The position numbers were made by a program, and so were the translations under genes. Positions 1 through 8,315 of a DNA stretch of 64,000 bases are shown one piece after another. How positions within the stretch are numbered: position 1 is the stretch's first letter; every line of letters begins with the position of its first letter. Below the pieces are notes generated by a model, which ran no database searches, was not told where the DNA came from, and saw nothing but the letters and a program-made list of their open reading frames with translations. Location of the stretch: NCBI RefSeq assembly GCF_029960815.1, contig NZ_JASBRE010000017.1, positions 1-64,000 on the forward strand, given 5' to 3'. The DNA is from Pseudomonas sp. AL03. GTDB taxonomy: Bacteria; Pseudomonadota; Gammaproteobacteria; Pseudomonadales; Pseudomonadaceae.

Positions 1-154
1 CTGCCACCGTGGCGCATTGACGCCTCGGCTTGGGCGAGTCCATCCAATTACAGGGCGATCGGCGAAAAGTCCTACACATCACGTGGACTAGACAAAACCC
101 AGACTTCGGCCGATGATTTGCACCGCAAAACCCACTCACTTGCGAGAAATCATC
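1..154. other. Left edge, no gene assigned
   Basis: This stretch lies upstream of arfA. One frame stays open from the window edge into arfA, but it resembles no known protein and has no start of its own. The last codons of a gene lying to the left may be present, but nothing here supports a specific call. The arfA promoter should lie here; I see no convincing -35/-10 pair. Confidence 0.3.
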
Positions 155-319
155 ATGAGCAAAAAGCCATCCAAAAATGGCCCCAACAAGGCCAAATCCA
201 TCATCGCCCAGCCACTGTTCCGCAGCCGTCAGGAACCCGCCGGCAAGGGCAAAGGCAGCTACCGCCGCGAAGCCTTCCAGTCTAATAGCTGGGAGGCTTC
301 TTACTTTCTGGCGGCCTGA
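155..319 (+). CDS. arfA: Alternative ribosome-rescue factor ArfA
   Basis: This is a 54-residue basic protein. ArfA recruits release factor RF2 to ribosomes stalled on mRNAs lacking a stop codon, as a backup to tmRNA. Recognisable family motifs are the central PLFRSR, then KGKGSYRR, then NSWEAS near the C-terminus. The ATG at 155 is chosen over an upstream in-frame ATG at 113 because the family N-terminus is short and starts at MSKK. As in other arfA genes, the reading frame contains a strong hairpin (269-300), so most transcripts are expected to end before the stop codon. Their product would then be regulated by tmRNA activity. The tail after the hairpin is very short (SYFLAA). Confidence 0.9.
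   Translation: MSKKPSKNGPNKAKSIIAQPLFRSRQEPAGKGKGSYRREAFQSNSWEASYFLAA
269..300 (+). terminator. Hairpin/terminator inside arfA coding sequence
   Basis: Twelve-base arms (269-280 and 289-300) pair with one G-U and an 8-base loop, followed at once by TTACTTT. The structure lies inside arfA, ahead of its stop codon. In E. coli arfA an equivalent structure produces non-stop mRNA through transcription termination and RNase III cleavage, which makes ArfA expression depend on failure of trans-translation. That role here is inferred from position. Confidence 0.75.
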
Positions 320-381
320 AAGGCAAGCGCTCGCTCAACATGTTAAGGTCTGCACCTGATTCGTACTCTCTGGACCCGTGC

Positions 382-1704
382 ATGCCCTTTTGTATTTCCC
401 GTCGTTGGCACCTGCGCCAACTGATCGCTGCCTCCAGCCTCATTTTGCTTGTTGCCTGCGCGGAAAAACCCACCGCGGCCAACGCCAAGCCGCTTCAGAC
501 CCTTCCCGTCGCGACAGCCCCTGCGGTCATTCCGCCCGTGGTTCCGACCGGTGAAAACCTCGACATCCAACCAACCCAGACCTTCGCCGAATGGCAGGCG
601 GGTTTCCGCAGGGATGCGCTGGCCGCCGGCATCCGCGCCGACCTGTTCGATCGCGCCTTCGCCAATGTCAGCCTGGACACCAGCGTCATCCGTGCCGACC
701 GCAGCCAGCCGGAATTCTCCCGCCCGGTCTGGGAATACCTCGACGGCGCCCTTTCGCCACTGCGGGTACGCAACGGTCAGGCGCTGGTCAGCCAGTACGC
801 TGACATCCTGCAAAGCATCGAACAGCGCTACGGCGTCGACCGTCAGGCGCTGGTCTCGGTGTGGGGCATGGAAAGTAACTTCGGGCAGTTCCAGGGCAAC
901 AAGTCGGTGATTAATTCCCTGGCGACCCTGGCCTATGAAGGCCGGCGTCCGGGATTTGCCCACGCACAACTGATCGCCGCCCTGCAGATCCTGCAACAAG
1001 GTGATATCGAACCGGAAAAAATGCTCGGTTCCTGGGCTGGCGCCATGGGCCAGACCCAGTTCATCCCGACCACCTACAACACCCACGCCGTGGACTTCGA
1101 TGGCGATGGCCGCCGCGACATCTGGGGCAGCCCCGCCGACGCCCTGGCCTCGACGGCGCACTACCTGCAAAGCTCAGGCTGGCAGAAAGGCCAGCCGTGG
1201 GGTTTCGAAGTGCAACTGGCGAGTGGCTTCAACTACGTCCTGGCCGATGGCACGACTCGCAAGAGCGTCGCTGAATGGCTGCAACTGGGCGTCACCCTGC
1301 CCAATGGCGGTCAGGTTCCGGCAGGCTCCGAGCACCTGTCAGCCGCCCTGCTGCTGCCGGCCGGTTACCGTGGCCCGGCGTTCCTGGTCCTCGACAACTT
1401 CCGCGCGATCCTCAAGTACAACAACTCGTCGTCCTACGCGTTGGCCGTGAGTCTGTTGTCCGAGCGTTTCAACGGTGCGGGCCTGATCAACGGCACATGG
1501 CCGAAAGATGATTTGCCGTTGAGCCGTACCGAGCGGATCGAATTGCAAAGCCTGTTAAGCGCGCAGAACTACGACGCGGGCAACGCCGACGGAATTATCG
1601 GCGCCAATACGCGCAAAGCGATCCGCAGCGCCCAGCAGTCGTTTGGCTGGCCGGCGGATGGGTATCCGACGCACAAGTTGCTCGAAGGCCTGCGTAACCG
1701 CTAA
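382..1704 (+). CDS. Lytic murein transglycosylase, MltB family lipoprotein (SltB3-like)
   Basis: It cleaves the MurNAc-GlcNAc bond of peptidoglycan, forming 1,6-anhydro-MurNAc. The 440-residue product starts with a lipoprotein signal ending LLVAC. The start at 382 (MPFCIS) is preferred over 340 because it gives a compact signal peptide. The MltB/SLT_2 catalytic domain fills roughly residues 60-365, with the catalytic glutamate in WGMESNFG at about residue 164, followed by GAMGQTQFIPTTY and DFDGDG. A C-terminal peptidoglycan-binding domain spans about 375-440 (LSRTERIELQSLL, then the DG and NTR motifs). Its location near lipA matches P. aeruginosa PA3992 (SltB3). It is probably monocistronic and ends just before a long inverted repeat. 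Confidence 0.9.
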   Translation: MPFCISRRWHLRQLIAASSLILLVACAEKPTAANAKPLQTLPVATAPAVIPPVVPTGENLDIQPTQTFAEWQAGFRRDALAAGIRADLFDRAFANVSLDTSVIRADRSQPEFSRPVWEYLDGALSPLRVRNGQALVSQYADILQSIEQRYGVDRQALVSVWGMESNFGQFQGNKSVINSLATLAYEGRRPGFAHAQLIAALQILQQGDIEPEKMLGSWAGAMGQTQFIPTTYNTHAVDFDGDGRRDIWGSPADALASTAHYLQSSGWQKGQPWGFEVQLASGFNYVLADGTTRKSVAEWLQLGVTLPNGGQVPAGSEHLSAALLLPAGYRGPAFLVLDNFRAILKYNNSSSYALAVSLLSERFNGAGLINGTWPKDDLPLSRTERIELQSLLSAQNYDAGNADGIIGANTRKAIRSAQQSFGWPADGYPTHKLLEGLRNR

Positions 1705-1707
1705 AAG

Positions 1708-1772
1708 CATCGCGGGCAAGCCTCGCTCCTACGGATCACGCAATCGTGTAGGAGCGAGGCTTGCCCGCGATG
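1708..1772. repeat. REP-type inverted repeat
   Basis: Perfect 25-bp arms (1708-1732 and 1748-1772) are separated by 15 bases, between two convergent genes. The GCGGGCAAGCCTCGCTC core is of the kind scattered between genes in fluorescent pseudomonads. It may also terminate transcription from both sides, although it lacks a T-run. Confidence 0.85.
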
Positions 1773-1795
1773 ACTGACTGTCAGACGACCAATAT

Positions 1796-2746
1796 CTAAC
1801 GTTTGACGACCACATCCTGCTCCAACATTAATTCCTTGTTCCCCGCATCCAGCCTCACCAGCGCGCCCATCGGCAACGTCAGGTTCGGATCGCAATGCCC
1901 GCTGCGCCACCCGGCCAGCACCGGGATGCGCAACGGCGCAAAGGTCTGCTTGAGCAAACGCTCCAGCGCAACCCCATCTACCCCCGCCACATCCCCCACC
2001 AGAACCCCGCGCAGTTTGTTCAACGTGCCCGCCAGGCGCAGATGGGTCAGCAGCCGGTCGATTCGATACAACGGCTCGTTGATGTCCTCGATGAACAGAA
2101 TGACGCCCTCGGCATCCATCTCGTAAGGCGTACCCATGGTGGCAGCGATCATCGACAAATTACCCCCAAGCAAACGCCCGTGAGCGATACCAGGCTCAAT
2201 CGTGGTCAACGGGTAGGCCACCGGATGCGTCAGCACGCTGCCGGCCCTCACCTGTCCTCTCAGCATGTTGAAGAACGAAGACTCGGTAGGTTTTTGCTTG
2301 TCACCCAGCAGGTCGGCGTTGAGCATCGGGCCATGAAAGGTCACGAAACCCGCATAACGGCTGATCGCCAAGTGCAGCGCGGTGACGTCACTGTAGCCGA
2401 TGAACGGCTTGGCATTGTTGCGCAGCAATTCGAAATCAATACGGTCAAGCAATCGCGGCGTACCGTAACCACCGCGCAGACAGATGATTGCGTCGACCTC
2501 ACTGTCAGCGAACGCCCCGTGCAGATCATTGAGCCGTACATCATCACTGCCGGCCAGATAGTCATCTTTCTCGTACACGCCGGGGAAAACCCGCAGCGAA
2601 TATCCGCGAGCACGCATCCAGTCGATGGCTTTATCGGTGTCCAGCGGTGCGGGACCGGCAGGCGCGATGACGCCAATCAGCCCTTGGGACGCCAAGGCCG
2701 GAACGGGTGTGTGAGGACAAAGCGTGTGGGTCGGTCGAACGGTCAT
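1796..2746 (-). CDS. ldcA: Muramoyltetrapeptide LD-carboxypeptidase (peptidase S66)
   Basis: It removes the terminal D-Ala from murein tetrapeptides in the cytoplasm during cell-wall recycling. The product is 316 residues. Family features include the N-terminal GVIAPAGP, ICLRGGYG, the nucleophile serine in GYSDVTALH, GGNLSMIAATMGTP, and the acidic FIEDINEPLYRIDR segment that carries part of the Ser-His-Glu triad. The start at 2746 follows an AGGGAGA ribosome-binding site at suitable spacing, which rules out the longer in-frame start at 2779. It is convergent with the transglycosylase, so two murein enzymes sit side by side, though probably not in one transcript. Confidence 0.92.
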   Translation of the reverse strand: MTVRPTHTLCPHTPVPALASQGLIGVIAPAGPAPLDTDKAIDWMRARGYSLRVFPGVYEKDDYLAGSDDVRLNDLHGAFADSEVDAIICLRGGYGTPRLLDRIDFELLRNNAKPFIGYSDVTALHLAISRYAGFVTFHGPMLNADLLGDKQKPTESSFFNMLRGQVRAGSVLTHPVAYPLTTIEPGIAHGRLLGGNLSMIAATMGTPYEMDAEGVILFIEDINEPLYRIDRLLTHLRLAGTLNKLRGVLVGDVAGVDGVALERLLKQTFAPLRIPVLAGWRSGHCDPNLTLPMGALVRLDAGNKELMLEQDVVVKR

Positions 2747-2873
2747 CCATGAATCTCCCTGCGTGAAAGCATCAAGCACACAGTAGTCAGGAACGGGGAC
2801 AAACAGAAGAGGGTCAGTCGCCCCGCAGGTTGCAGGAAAAGACTGTAGTGGCCGTAGGCACGGCCAACAAAAA

Positions 2874-2903
2874 CGCCCGCAAGGCTGAAAAGCCTTGCGG
2901 GCG
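2874..2903 (-). terminator. Intrinsic terminator after lipA
   Basis: Thirteen-base perfect GC-rich arms (2874-2886 and 2891-2903) have a 4-base loop. Read on the minus strand they are followed by TTTTTG. The structure lies just past the lipA stop codon and probably ends the dacC-ybeD-lipB-lipA transcript. Confidence 0.85.
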
Positions 2904-2908
2904 CTTTG

Positions 2909-3934
2909 TTATAAGGACGACATCAATTCAGCTTTAACCAGCTTCGCCTGCTCGTCGGCGTGGTACGAGGAACGTACCAGCGGGCCGGAAGCGACGTTCT
3001 TGAAGCCCATCTTGTAACCTTCCTCGGCGAACCAGGCGAAGGTGTCCGGGTGCACAAAACGCTGCACCGGCAAGTGGCTACGGGACGGTTGCAGGTATTG
3101 GCCCAGAGTCAACATGTCGATGTCGTGCTCGCGCATGCGCTTCATGACTTCGATCACTTCTTCGTCGGTCTCGCCCAAGCCCAGCATCAGGCCGGACTTG
3201 GTCGGAATGTGCGGCATCATTTGCTTGAAGCGTTGCAGCAGGGTCAGCGACCACTGGTAATCCGAGCCCGGACGCGCAGCCTTGTACAGGCGCGGCACGG
3301 TTTCCAGGTTGTGGTTGAACACATCCGGCGGCTCGGCAGCGGTGATTTCCAGCGCTACGTCCATACGGCCGCGGTAGTCCGGGACCAGGGTTTCGAGCTG
3401 TACGTTCGGCGACAGTTTGCGGATTTCGCGAATGCAGTCGGCAAAGTGCTGGGCACCGCCGTCACGCAGGTCGTCGCGGTCTACCGAGGTAATCACCACG
3501 TACTTGAGTTTCAGGTCGGCAATGGCAATGGCCAGGCTTTCCGGCTCGTTGACGTCCAGCGGCTTCGGACGACCGTGACCCACATCGCAGAACGGGCAGC
3601 GACGGGTGCAGATGTCACCCATGATCATGAAGGTCGCAGTGCCACCGGAGAAGCATTCGCCCAGGTTCGGGCAGGACGCCTCTTCGCACACACTGTGCAG
3701 CTTGTGTTTGCGCAGCAGGGCCTTGATGCGGTCGACTTCCGGGGAAACCGGGATGCGCACGCGGATCCAGTCGGGTTTCTTCGGCAGTTCGGTGGTCGGA
3801 ATGATCTTCACCGGGATACGTGCAACCTTCTCGGCGCCGCGCAGCTTGACGCCGGCTTCAACCTTGGCACGCGGGGCCGGACGTTCGGTGACATCGAGCG
3901 TCGGGATCATGGTTTGCACTGCATCAGTAGTCAT
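2909..3934 (-). CDS. lipA: Lipoyl synthase
   Basis: Radical SAM enzyme that inserts two sulfur atoms into protein-bound octanoyl groups to form lipoyl cofactors for pyruvate and 2-oxoglutarate dehydrogenases and the glycine cleavage system. The product is 341 residues. Both iron-sulfur cluster motifs are present: the auxiliary cluster set CEEASCPNLGEC and the radical SAM CTRRCPFC. The RSSY motif near the C-terminus supplies a ligand to the auxiliary cluster. The N-terminal extension of about 50 residues is usual for pseudomonads. It sits directly after lipB (1-base gap) and before a strong terminator. Confidence 0.97.
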   Translation of the reverse strand: MTTDAVQTMIPTLDVTERPAPRAKVEAGVKLRGAEKVARIPVKIIPTTELPKKPDWIRVRIPVSPEVDRIKALLRKHKLHSVCEEASCPNLGECFSGGTATFMIMGDICTRRCPFCDVGHGRPKPLDVNEPESLAIAIADLKLKYVVITSVDRDDLRDGGAQHFADCIREIRKLSPNVQLETLVPDYRGRMDVALEITAAEPPDVFNHNLETVPRLYKAARPGSDYQWSLTLLQRFKQMMPHIPTKSGLMLGLGETDEEVIEVMKRMREHDIDMLTLGQYLQPSRSHLPVQRFVHPDTFAWFAEEGYKMGFKNVASGPLVRSSYHADEQAKLVKAELMSSL

Positions 3935-3935
3935 A

Positions 3936-4586
3936 TCAGTCGATTCCGCCCGTTAGGGTCGTCTGCTCAGCATAGTCGAGGTGTTTGACGAGCTGCGCGC
4001 GCAGCCGGGCACTTACCTCGGCAAATTCAATCGATCCTGCGTGATCGCGCAACTGGGTCATCGCCAGCCCGGCGTAGCCGCAGGGATTAATCCGTCGAAA
4101 CGGTTCCAGGTCCATGTCCACGTTCAGGGCCAAGCCATGAAAGGAGCAACCATGGCGGATCCGCAGGCCGAGAGAAGCGATTTTCGCCCCATTGACGTAG
4201 ACACCCGGAGCATCCGGTTTGGCCACGGCGGTGACGCCGTAGCTGGCCAGCAACTCAATCAGGCAGTGTTCCATGCGGCTGACCAGGTCACGCACTCCAA
4301 AACCCAGCTTGCGAACGTCGAGCAACAGGTAGGCCACCAGTTGACCGGGGCCGTGATAAGTCACCTGACCACCGCGATCAACCTTTACCACCGGAATATC
4401 CCCCGGCAGCAACACGTGCTCGGCCTTGCCGGCCTGCCCCTGGGTGAACACCGGTGGGTGCTCGACCAGCCAGATCTCGTCGGCGGCATCGCTGCCGCGT
4501 TCGTTGGTGAAGCGTTGCATGGCATGCCAGACCGGCTCGTAAGCCAGCTGGCCGAGCTCGCGAAAGCCCAGCGTGCCAGACATCAC
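3936..4586 (-). CDS. lipB: Octanoyl-[acyl-carrier-protein]:protein N-octanoyltransferase
   Basis: It transfers octanoate from acyl-ACP to lipoyl domains, the step before LipA. The 216-residue product shows the LipB signature RGGQVTYHGPGQLVAYLL, the catalytic lysine in GAKIASLG and the catalytic cysteine in INPCGYAG. It opens with two consecutive ATG codons; the first overlaps the ybeD stop codon by four bases, suggesting translational coupling. The order dacC-ybeD-lipB-lipA is the classic gammaproteobacterial arrangement. Confidence 0.97.
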   Translation of the reverse strand: MMSGTLGFRELGQLAYEPVWHAMQRFTNERGSDAADEIWLVEHPPVFTQGQAGKAEHVLLPGDIPVVKVDRGGQVTYHGPGQLVAYLLLDVRKLGFGVRDLVSRMEHCLIELLASYGVTAVAKPDAPGVYVNGAKIASLGLRIRHGCSFHGLALNVDMDLEPFRRINPCGYAGLAMTQLRDHAGSIEFAEVSARLRAQLVKHLDYAEQTTLTGGID

Positions 4587-4858
4587 AGCACCATGTGCAC
4601 GAAACCGGTAGCACGCAACTCACTGTTGATGTCGTACAGCTGATCTTGACCGGTGGCGATGATGTGCAACTGGATGGTGGTGTACTTGCCGTTACTGCTT
4701 TGGCGTTCGTCCACTTTCTCATCGTTGATCGTCGCGTGTTTCTTGACGATATCGATGATCTTTTGCTTGATGTCGACAATGGTGTCGCCGATCACTTTGA
4801 TCGGGTAATCATTGGCAGGGAATTCGATCTTTGGCGCCTTTACTTCGGTGTCTGTCAT
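4583..4858 (-). CDS. YbeD family protein (DUF493)
   Basis: Small 91-residue ACT-like fold protein of unknown biochemical role, almost always next to lipB in gammaproteobacteria. Recognisable features are IEFPANDYPIKVIGD near the start and the YTTIQLHIIATGQDQL strand in the second half. The location between dacC and lipB suggests co-transcription. A regulatory function is often supposed by analogy with allosteric ACT domains, but nothing in the sequence shows it. Confidence 0.93.
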   Translation of the reverse strand: MTDTEVKAPKIEFPANDYPIKVIGDTIVDIKQKIIDIVKKHATINDEKVDERQSSNGKYTTIQLHIIATGQDQLYDINSELRATGFVHMVL

Positions 4859-4890
4859 GGCGTAACGGCCTCGTAAGCCGTGGCAACGGA

Positions 4891-4923
4891 CATGGCCCCG
4901 TTCCGGATTGGAACAGGGCCATG
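4891..4923. repeat. Inverted repeat between dacC and ybeD
   Basis: Arms CATGGCCC/GGGCCATG and GTTCC/GGAAC, with one mismatch between them, surround a 5-base loop. There is no T-run on either strand. It may be an mRNA-stabilising or partial termination hairpin inside the dacC-lipA transcript. Confidence 0.55.
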
Positions 4924-4938
4924 CAAGTCCACACTAAT

Positions 4939-6096
4939 TCAGTTGAACAAGCCGTAGAAGAATAGACGGATGCTATCCCACATGCGACGGAAGATACCAC
5001 CCTCGTCAACCGCGTCCAGAGCGATCAGATCAGCGCTGTGCACGACCTTGTCGTCCAGTTTCACTTCGACTTTACCGATCACGTCGCCCTTGGCGATTGG
5101 CGCAACCAGTTGCGGGTTCATGGTCATGCTGGCGGCGAGCTTTTTCAGCTGGCCTTTCGGCAGGGTCATGGTCAGGTCTTGGGCCAGGCCGGCCTTGACT
5201 TGATTGGTGGTGCCTTTCCAGACAGGAGCCTGAGCCAGCTCGGCGCCTTTCTGATAGAACGTCTGGGTTTCGAAGAAGCGGAAACCGTACGTCAGCAACT
5301 TCTGGGTTTCAGACGCACGCGCCACTTCGCTGTTGGTGCCGAACACCACGGCGATCAGGCGCATGCCGTCACGCACAGCCGAAGACACCATGCAGTAGCC
5401 GGCTTCGTCGGTGTGACCGGTTTTCAGACCGTCGACAGTCTTGTCGCGCCACAGCAGCAGGTTACGGTTAGGCTGCTTGATGCCGTTCCAGAAGAACTCT
5501 TTCTGCGAGTAGATCGCATAGTGAGCCGGGTCTTCGTGGATGATCGCGCGAGCCAGCACGGCCATGTCGTGAGCCGACGAGTAGTGCTCAGGGTTCGGCA
5601 GGCCGGTCGGGTTCATGAAGTGGCTGTTGGTCATGCGCAGGTCGGCCACGGTTTTGTTCATCATGTCAGCGAAGGCGTCTTCGCTGCCGGCGATGTGCTC
5701 GGAGAGCGCAACACTGGCGTCGTTACCCGACTGAATGATGATGCCGTGCAGCAGGTCGCTGACAGTCACCTGCGAGCCGACTTTAATGAACATCCGCGAA
5801 CCGCCGGTACGCCAGGCGTTTTCGCTGACGGTCACCGGATCGTTTTCACCGATCTGGCCACGACGAATTTCCAGGGTCGCGATGTACGCGGTCATCAGCT
5901 TGGTCAGGCTGGCCGGAGGCAGACGCTGGTCACCGTTGTTCTCTACCAGCACGTTGCCGCTGCTGGCGTCCATGAGTACGTAGGCTTTGGCGGCCAGTTG
6001 CGGTGGCGACGGCATCATCTCGACCGCGAAAGCGGCAGGCGAGAGGAGCAGCGGGACTAGCAGGCACAGGCGTTTGGCAAAGGTGGTGATGTTCAT
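4939..6096 (-). CDS. dacC: D-alanyl-D-alanine carboxypeptidase (PBP5/6 type)
   Basis: Low-molecular-mass penicillin-binding protein that trims the terminal D-Ala from murein pentapeptides in the periplasm. The 385-residue product begins with a cleavable signal peptide (hydrophobic core LCLLVPLLLSPAAFA). The three active-site motifs are present in order: SLTK (SxxK), SGN and KTG in LKTGHTDEAG. The C-terminal beta domain is followed by an amphipathic helix (FRRMWDSIRLFFYGLF) typical of inner-membrane surface anchoring. It heads the dacC-ybeD-lipB-lipA group and lies downstream of rlpA. Confidence 0.96.
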   Translation of the reverse strand: MNITTFAKRLCLLVPLLLSPAAFAVEMMPSPPQLAAKAYVLMDASSGNVLVENNGDQRLPPASLTKLMTAYIATLEIRRGQIGENDPVTVSENAWRTGGSRMFIKVGSQVTVSDLLHGIIIQSGNDASVALSEHIAGSEDAFADMMNKTVADLRMTNSHFMNPTGLPNPEHYSSAHDMAVLARAIIHEDPAHYAIYSQKEFFWNGIKQPNRNLLLWRDKTVDGLKTGHTDEAGYCMVSSAVRDGMRLIAVVFGTNSEVARASETQKLLTYGFRFFETQTFYQKGAELAQAPVWKGTTNQVKAGLAQDLTMTLPKGQLKKLAASMTMNPQLVAPIAKGDVIGKVEVKLDDKVVHSADLIALDAVDEGGIFRRMWDSIRLFFYGLFN

Positions 6097-6277
6097 CCGT
6101 CTCTCGAAATCGCTAATGGAAACTGCCCAAGGGCAAAACTAATCAGATGACCTTCTAACGGGTCATCGCGTGTTCAGTTGCTCACTCTGTAACCCTTGCC
6201 GGGCTTTTGTTCTTTAACGAGCCAACAACCCGATTCGCCCCTCAACCGCAAACGAACCGTCAATCAAGTACTACGTA

Positions 6278-7288
6278 TTACTCGGCAGTGACCAGGCTCG
6301 GCGAACCGAGATTGGCCATTCGCACGCTGTTCTGCACTTGCTGGATTTCACCCGGCGAACCGATTGGCCCCAGGCGCACCCGATGCAGCGTCTGTTGATT
6401 GCGCACGATCGAGCTGATGAACACCGGAGCGCTCACCATCCCGCTGAGCTTCGATCTCAGGAGTTCTGCAGCGTCCGGGTTGGCGAACGCGCCCACCTGC
6501 AGATACTGGCCAGAGGCTGGTACAGAAGCGTTTTTTTTTGCATCGATCTGCAAGGGCACAACGGCCGCGGCGTGTTGCTGCGGCGGTGGCGTCCATTGCT
6601 CGACCGTGCCGGCCGAAGCGGTAATCACCGGGGCGCTATTCTGCGCGACTTGCGGCTCGTTGAGCATCAAAGGCGCCGGACGGCCCTTTTGTGCCCACCA
6701 CTGCTGCGGATCGATACCTTCGACCTTGACCCGCGCGGTACCAGTTTCGGCGTAACCGAGCTTTTTGGCGGCGGCATAGGACAAGTCGATGATCCGGTCC
6801 GAGTAGAACGGCCCGCGGTCGTTGACACGCAGGATCACCGTTTTGTTGTTGTCCAGGTTGGTCACCCGAACGTAACTCGGCAGTGGCAAGGTTTTGTGTG
6901 CGGCGCTCATGCCGTACAGGTCGTAAACCTCGCCATTGGCGGTGTTCTGACCGTGAAACTTGGTGCCGTACCACGACGCTGTGCCCGAAGCGACGTAAGT
7001 CTTGGACTCTTGCAGCGGGAAGTAAGTCTTGCCCAGCACGGTGTACGGATTGGCTTTATAAGGACCGGAATGCAGGGTCGGCGTGGCATCCGGGATGCGC
7101 GATACATCGACGTCCCACCACGGCGCGCCATCTTTGTGCGCACGGTTGATGTCCAGTCCCGGCGCTGCACGCACGGCGGTGGACGACTTTTGGGCCGGCG
7201 AACGGCTGGTAGAACAACTGGCGACCAGCACCGCCAACGCGGCGAATGCCATCAGCTTCAGGGGTTTATTCATAGGCAATGCCCGCAT
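6278..7288 (-). CDS. rlpA: Septal ring lytic transglycosylase RlpA (lipoprotein)
   Basis: In P. aeruginosa RlpA is an outer-membrane lipoprotein that cleaves naked glycan strands at the division site. Here a lipobox LVASC lies about residue 25. A double-psi beta-barrel domain follows (ASGTASWYGTKFHG, SAAHKTLPLPSYVRV, RVNDRGPF) with the expected histidine and aspartate. A C-terminal SPOR domain (QYLQVGAFANPDAAELL) would bind denuded septal glycan. The start at 7288 overlaps the sltB1 stop codon; an alternative ATG at 7273 would shorten the signal by five residues and cannot be excluded. Confidence 0.94.
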   Translation of the reverse strand: MRALPMNKPLKLMAFAALAVLVASCSTSRSPAQKSSTAVRAAPGLDINRAHKDGAPWWDVDVSRIPDATPTLHSGPYKANPYTVLGKTYFPLQESKTYVASGTASWYGTKFHGQNTANGEVYDLYGMSAAHKTLPLPSYVRVTNLDNNKTVILRVNDRGPFYSDRIIDLSYAAAKKLGYAETGTARVKVEGIDPQQWWAQKGRPAPLMLNEPQVAQNSAPVITASAGTVEQWTPPPQQHAAAVVPLQIDAKKNASVPASGQYLQVGAFANPDAAELLRSKLSGMVSAPVFISSIVRNQQTLHRVRLGPIGSPGEIQQVQNSVRMANLGSPSLVTAE

Positions 7289-8298
7289 TACTTGACGCCC
7301 CGTGCTTGGACCAGCTGTTCAGACAGTTGATGTACGGCCATGGCGTACATCACGCTGCGGTTATAACGCGTGATTGCGTAAAAATTCGTCAGGCCCATCC
7401 AGTATTCGGGGCCATTGTCACCTTCCAGGCGGAAAGCCGTGACCGGCATATCATCGCGCAGCGCATCATGACTTGACCACCCTAGCGCCCGCAACTCCCC
7501 GACGGTTTTAGTGGGTTCGATGCCCGTGGTCAAACCTTCGTCCACCTGCTCGCCACGAACATCGGCGCGGCTGACCACCGGTTCGCCGACGACCCAGCCG
7601 TGACGCTTGAAATAACTGGCGACGCTGCCAATGGCATCGTCCGGATTGGTCCAGATATTGATGTGGCCATCACCGTCGAAGTCCACCGCATAGGCGCGAA
7701 AACTGCTCGGCATGAACTGCGGCAAGCCCATTGCTCCGGCGTAAGAGCCTTTGAGGGTCAGCGGATCGACCTGCTCTTCCCGGGCCAGCAACAGGAACTC
7801 ACGCAATTCCTTGCGGAAAAATTCGGCACGGGGAGGATAGTCGAAACCCAGGGTCGACAAGGCATCGATCACCCGGAAATTACCGGTATTTCGCCCAAAA
7901 AAGGTCTCAACACCAATGATCGAAACAATAACCTGCGCCGGCACGCCATATTCCTGCTCGGCACGGGCCAGTACCGCCTCGTGCTGACGCCAGAAGTCGA
8001 CACCACGGGCGACACGCGCGTCGGTGATGAACATCGGGCGATACTCGTTCCACTGCTTGACCCGCTCGGCAGGTTTCGAGATAGCGTCCAGAATCGACTG
8101 CTTGCGCTCTGCGTCGCGGAACACGCCCATCAGTTGTTCACCGGCGAAACCGTAGTCGCGGGTCATTTCACCGACGAATTCGGCCACCTGGGGTGAGCCT
8201 TCGTAATCGCCGGCCAACGCTTCCTGCGCTGTGCCAAGGATGCTTACCAGGCCGACCCATGGCGCATATCGAGTCGCCCAGCCACGCATTACTTGCAT
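7288..8298 (-). CDS. sltB1: Lytic murein transglycosylase B
   Basis: MltB-family enzyme that cleaves murein glycan strands, here as a soluble periplasmic form: the N-terminus has a signal peptide ending LGTAQEALA and no lipobox. The 336-residue product has the catalytic glutamate in SIIGVETFFG at about residue 131, then GAMGLPQFMPSSFR and DFDGDGHINIW. There is no added peptidoglycan-binding domain, unlike the paralogue at 382. The start at 8298 is chosen for its GGTGAAG ribosome-binding site. It lies between rodA and rlpA exactly as P. aeruginosa sltB1 does. Confidence 0.94.
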   Translation of the reverse strand: MQVMRGWATRYAPWVGLVSILGTAQEALAGDYEGSPQVAEFVGEMTRDYGFAGEQLMGVFRDAERKQSILDAISKPAERVKQWNEYRPMFITDARVARGVDFWRQHEAVLARAEQEYGVPAQVIVSIIGVETFFGRNTGNFRVIDALSTLGFDYPPRAEFFRKELREFLLLAREEQVDPLTLKGSYAGAMGLPQFMPSSFRAYAVDFDGDGHINIWTNPDDAIGSVASYFKRHGWVVGEPVVSRADVRGEQVDEGLTTGIEPTKTVGELRALGWSSHDALRDDMPVTAFRLEGDNGPEYWMGLTNFYAITRYNRSVMYAMAVHQLSEQLVQARGVK

Positions 8299-8315
8299 TG
8301 AGATCTTCACCTTAT

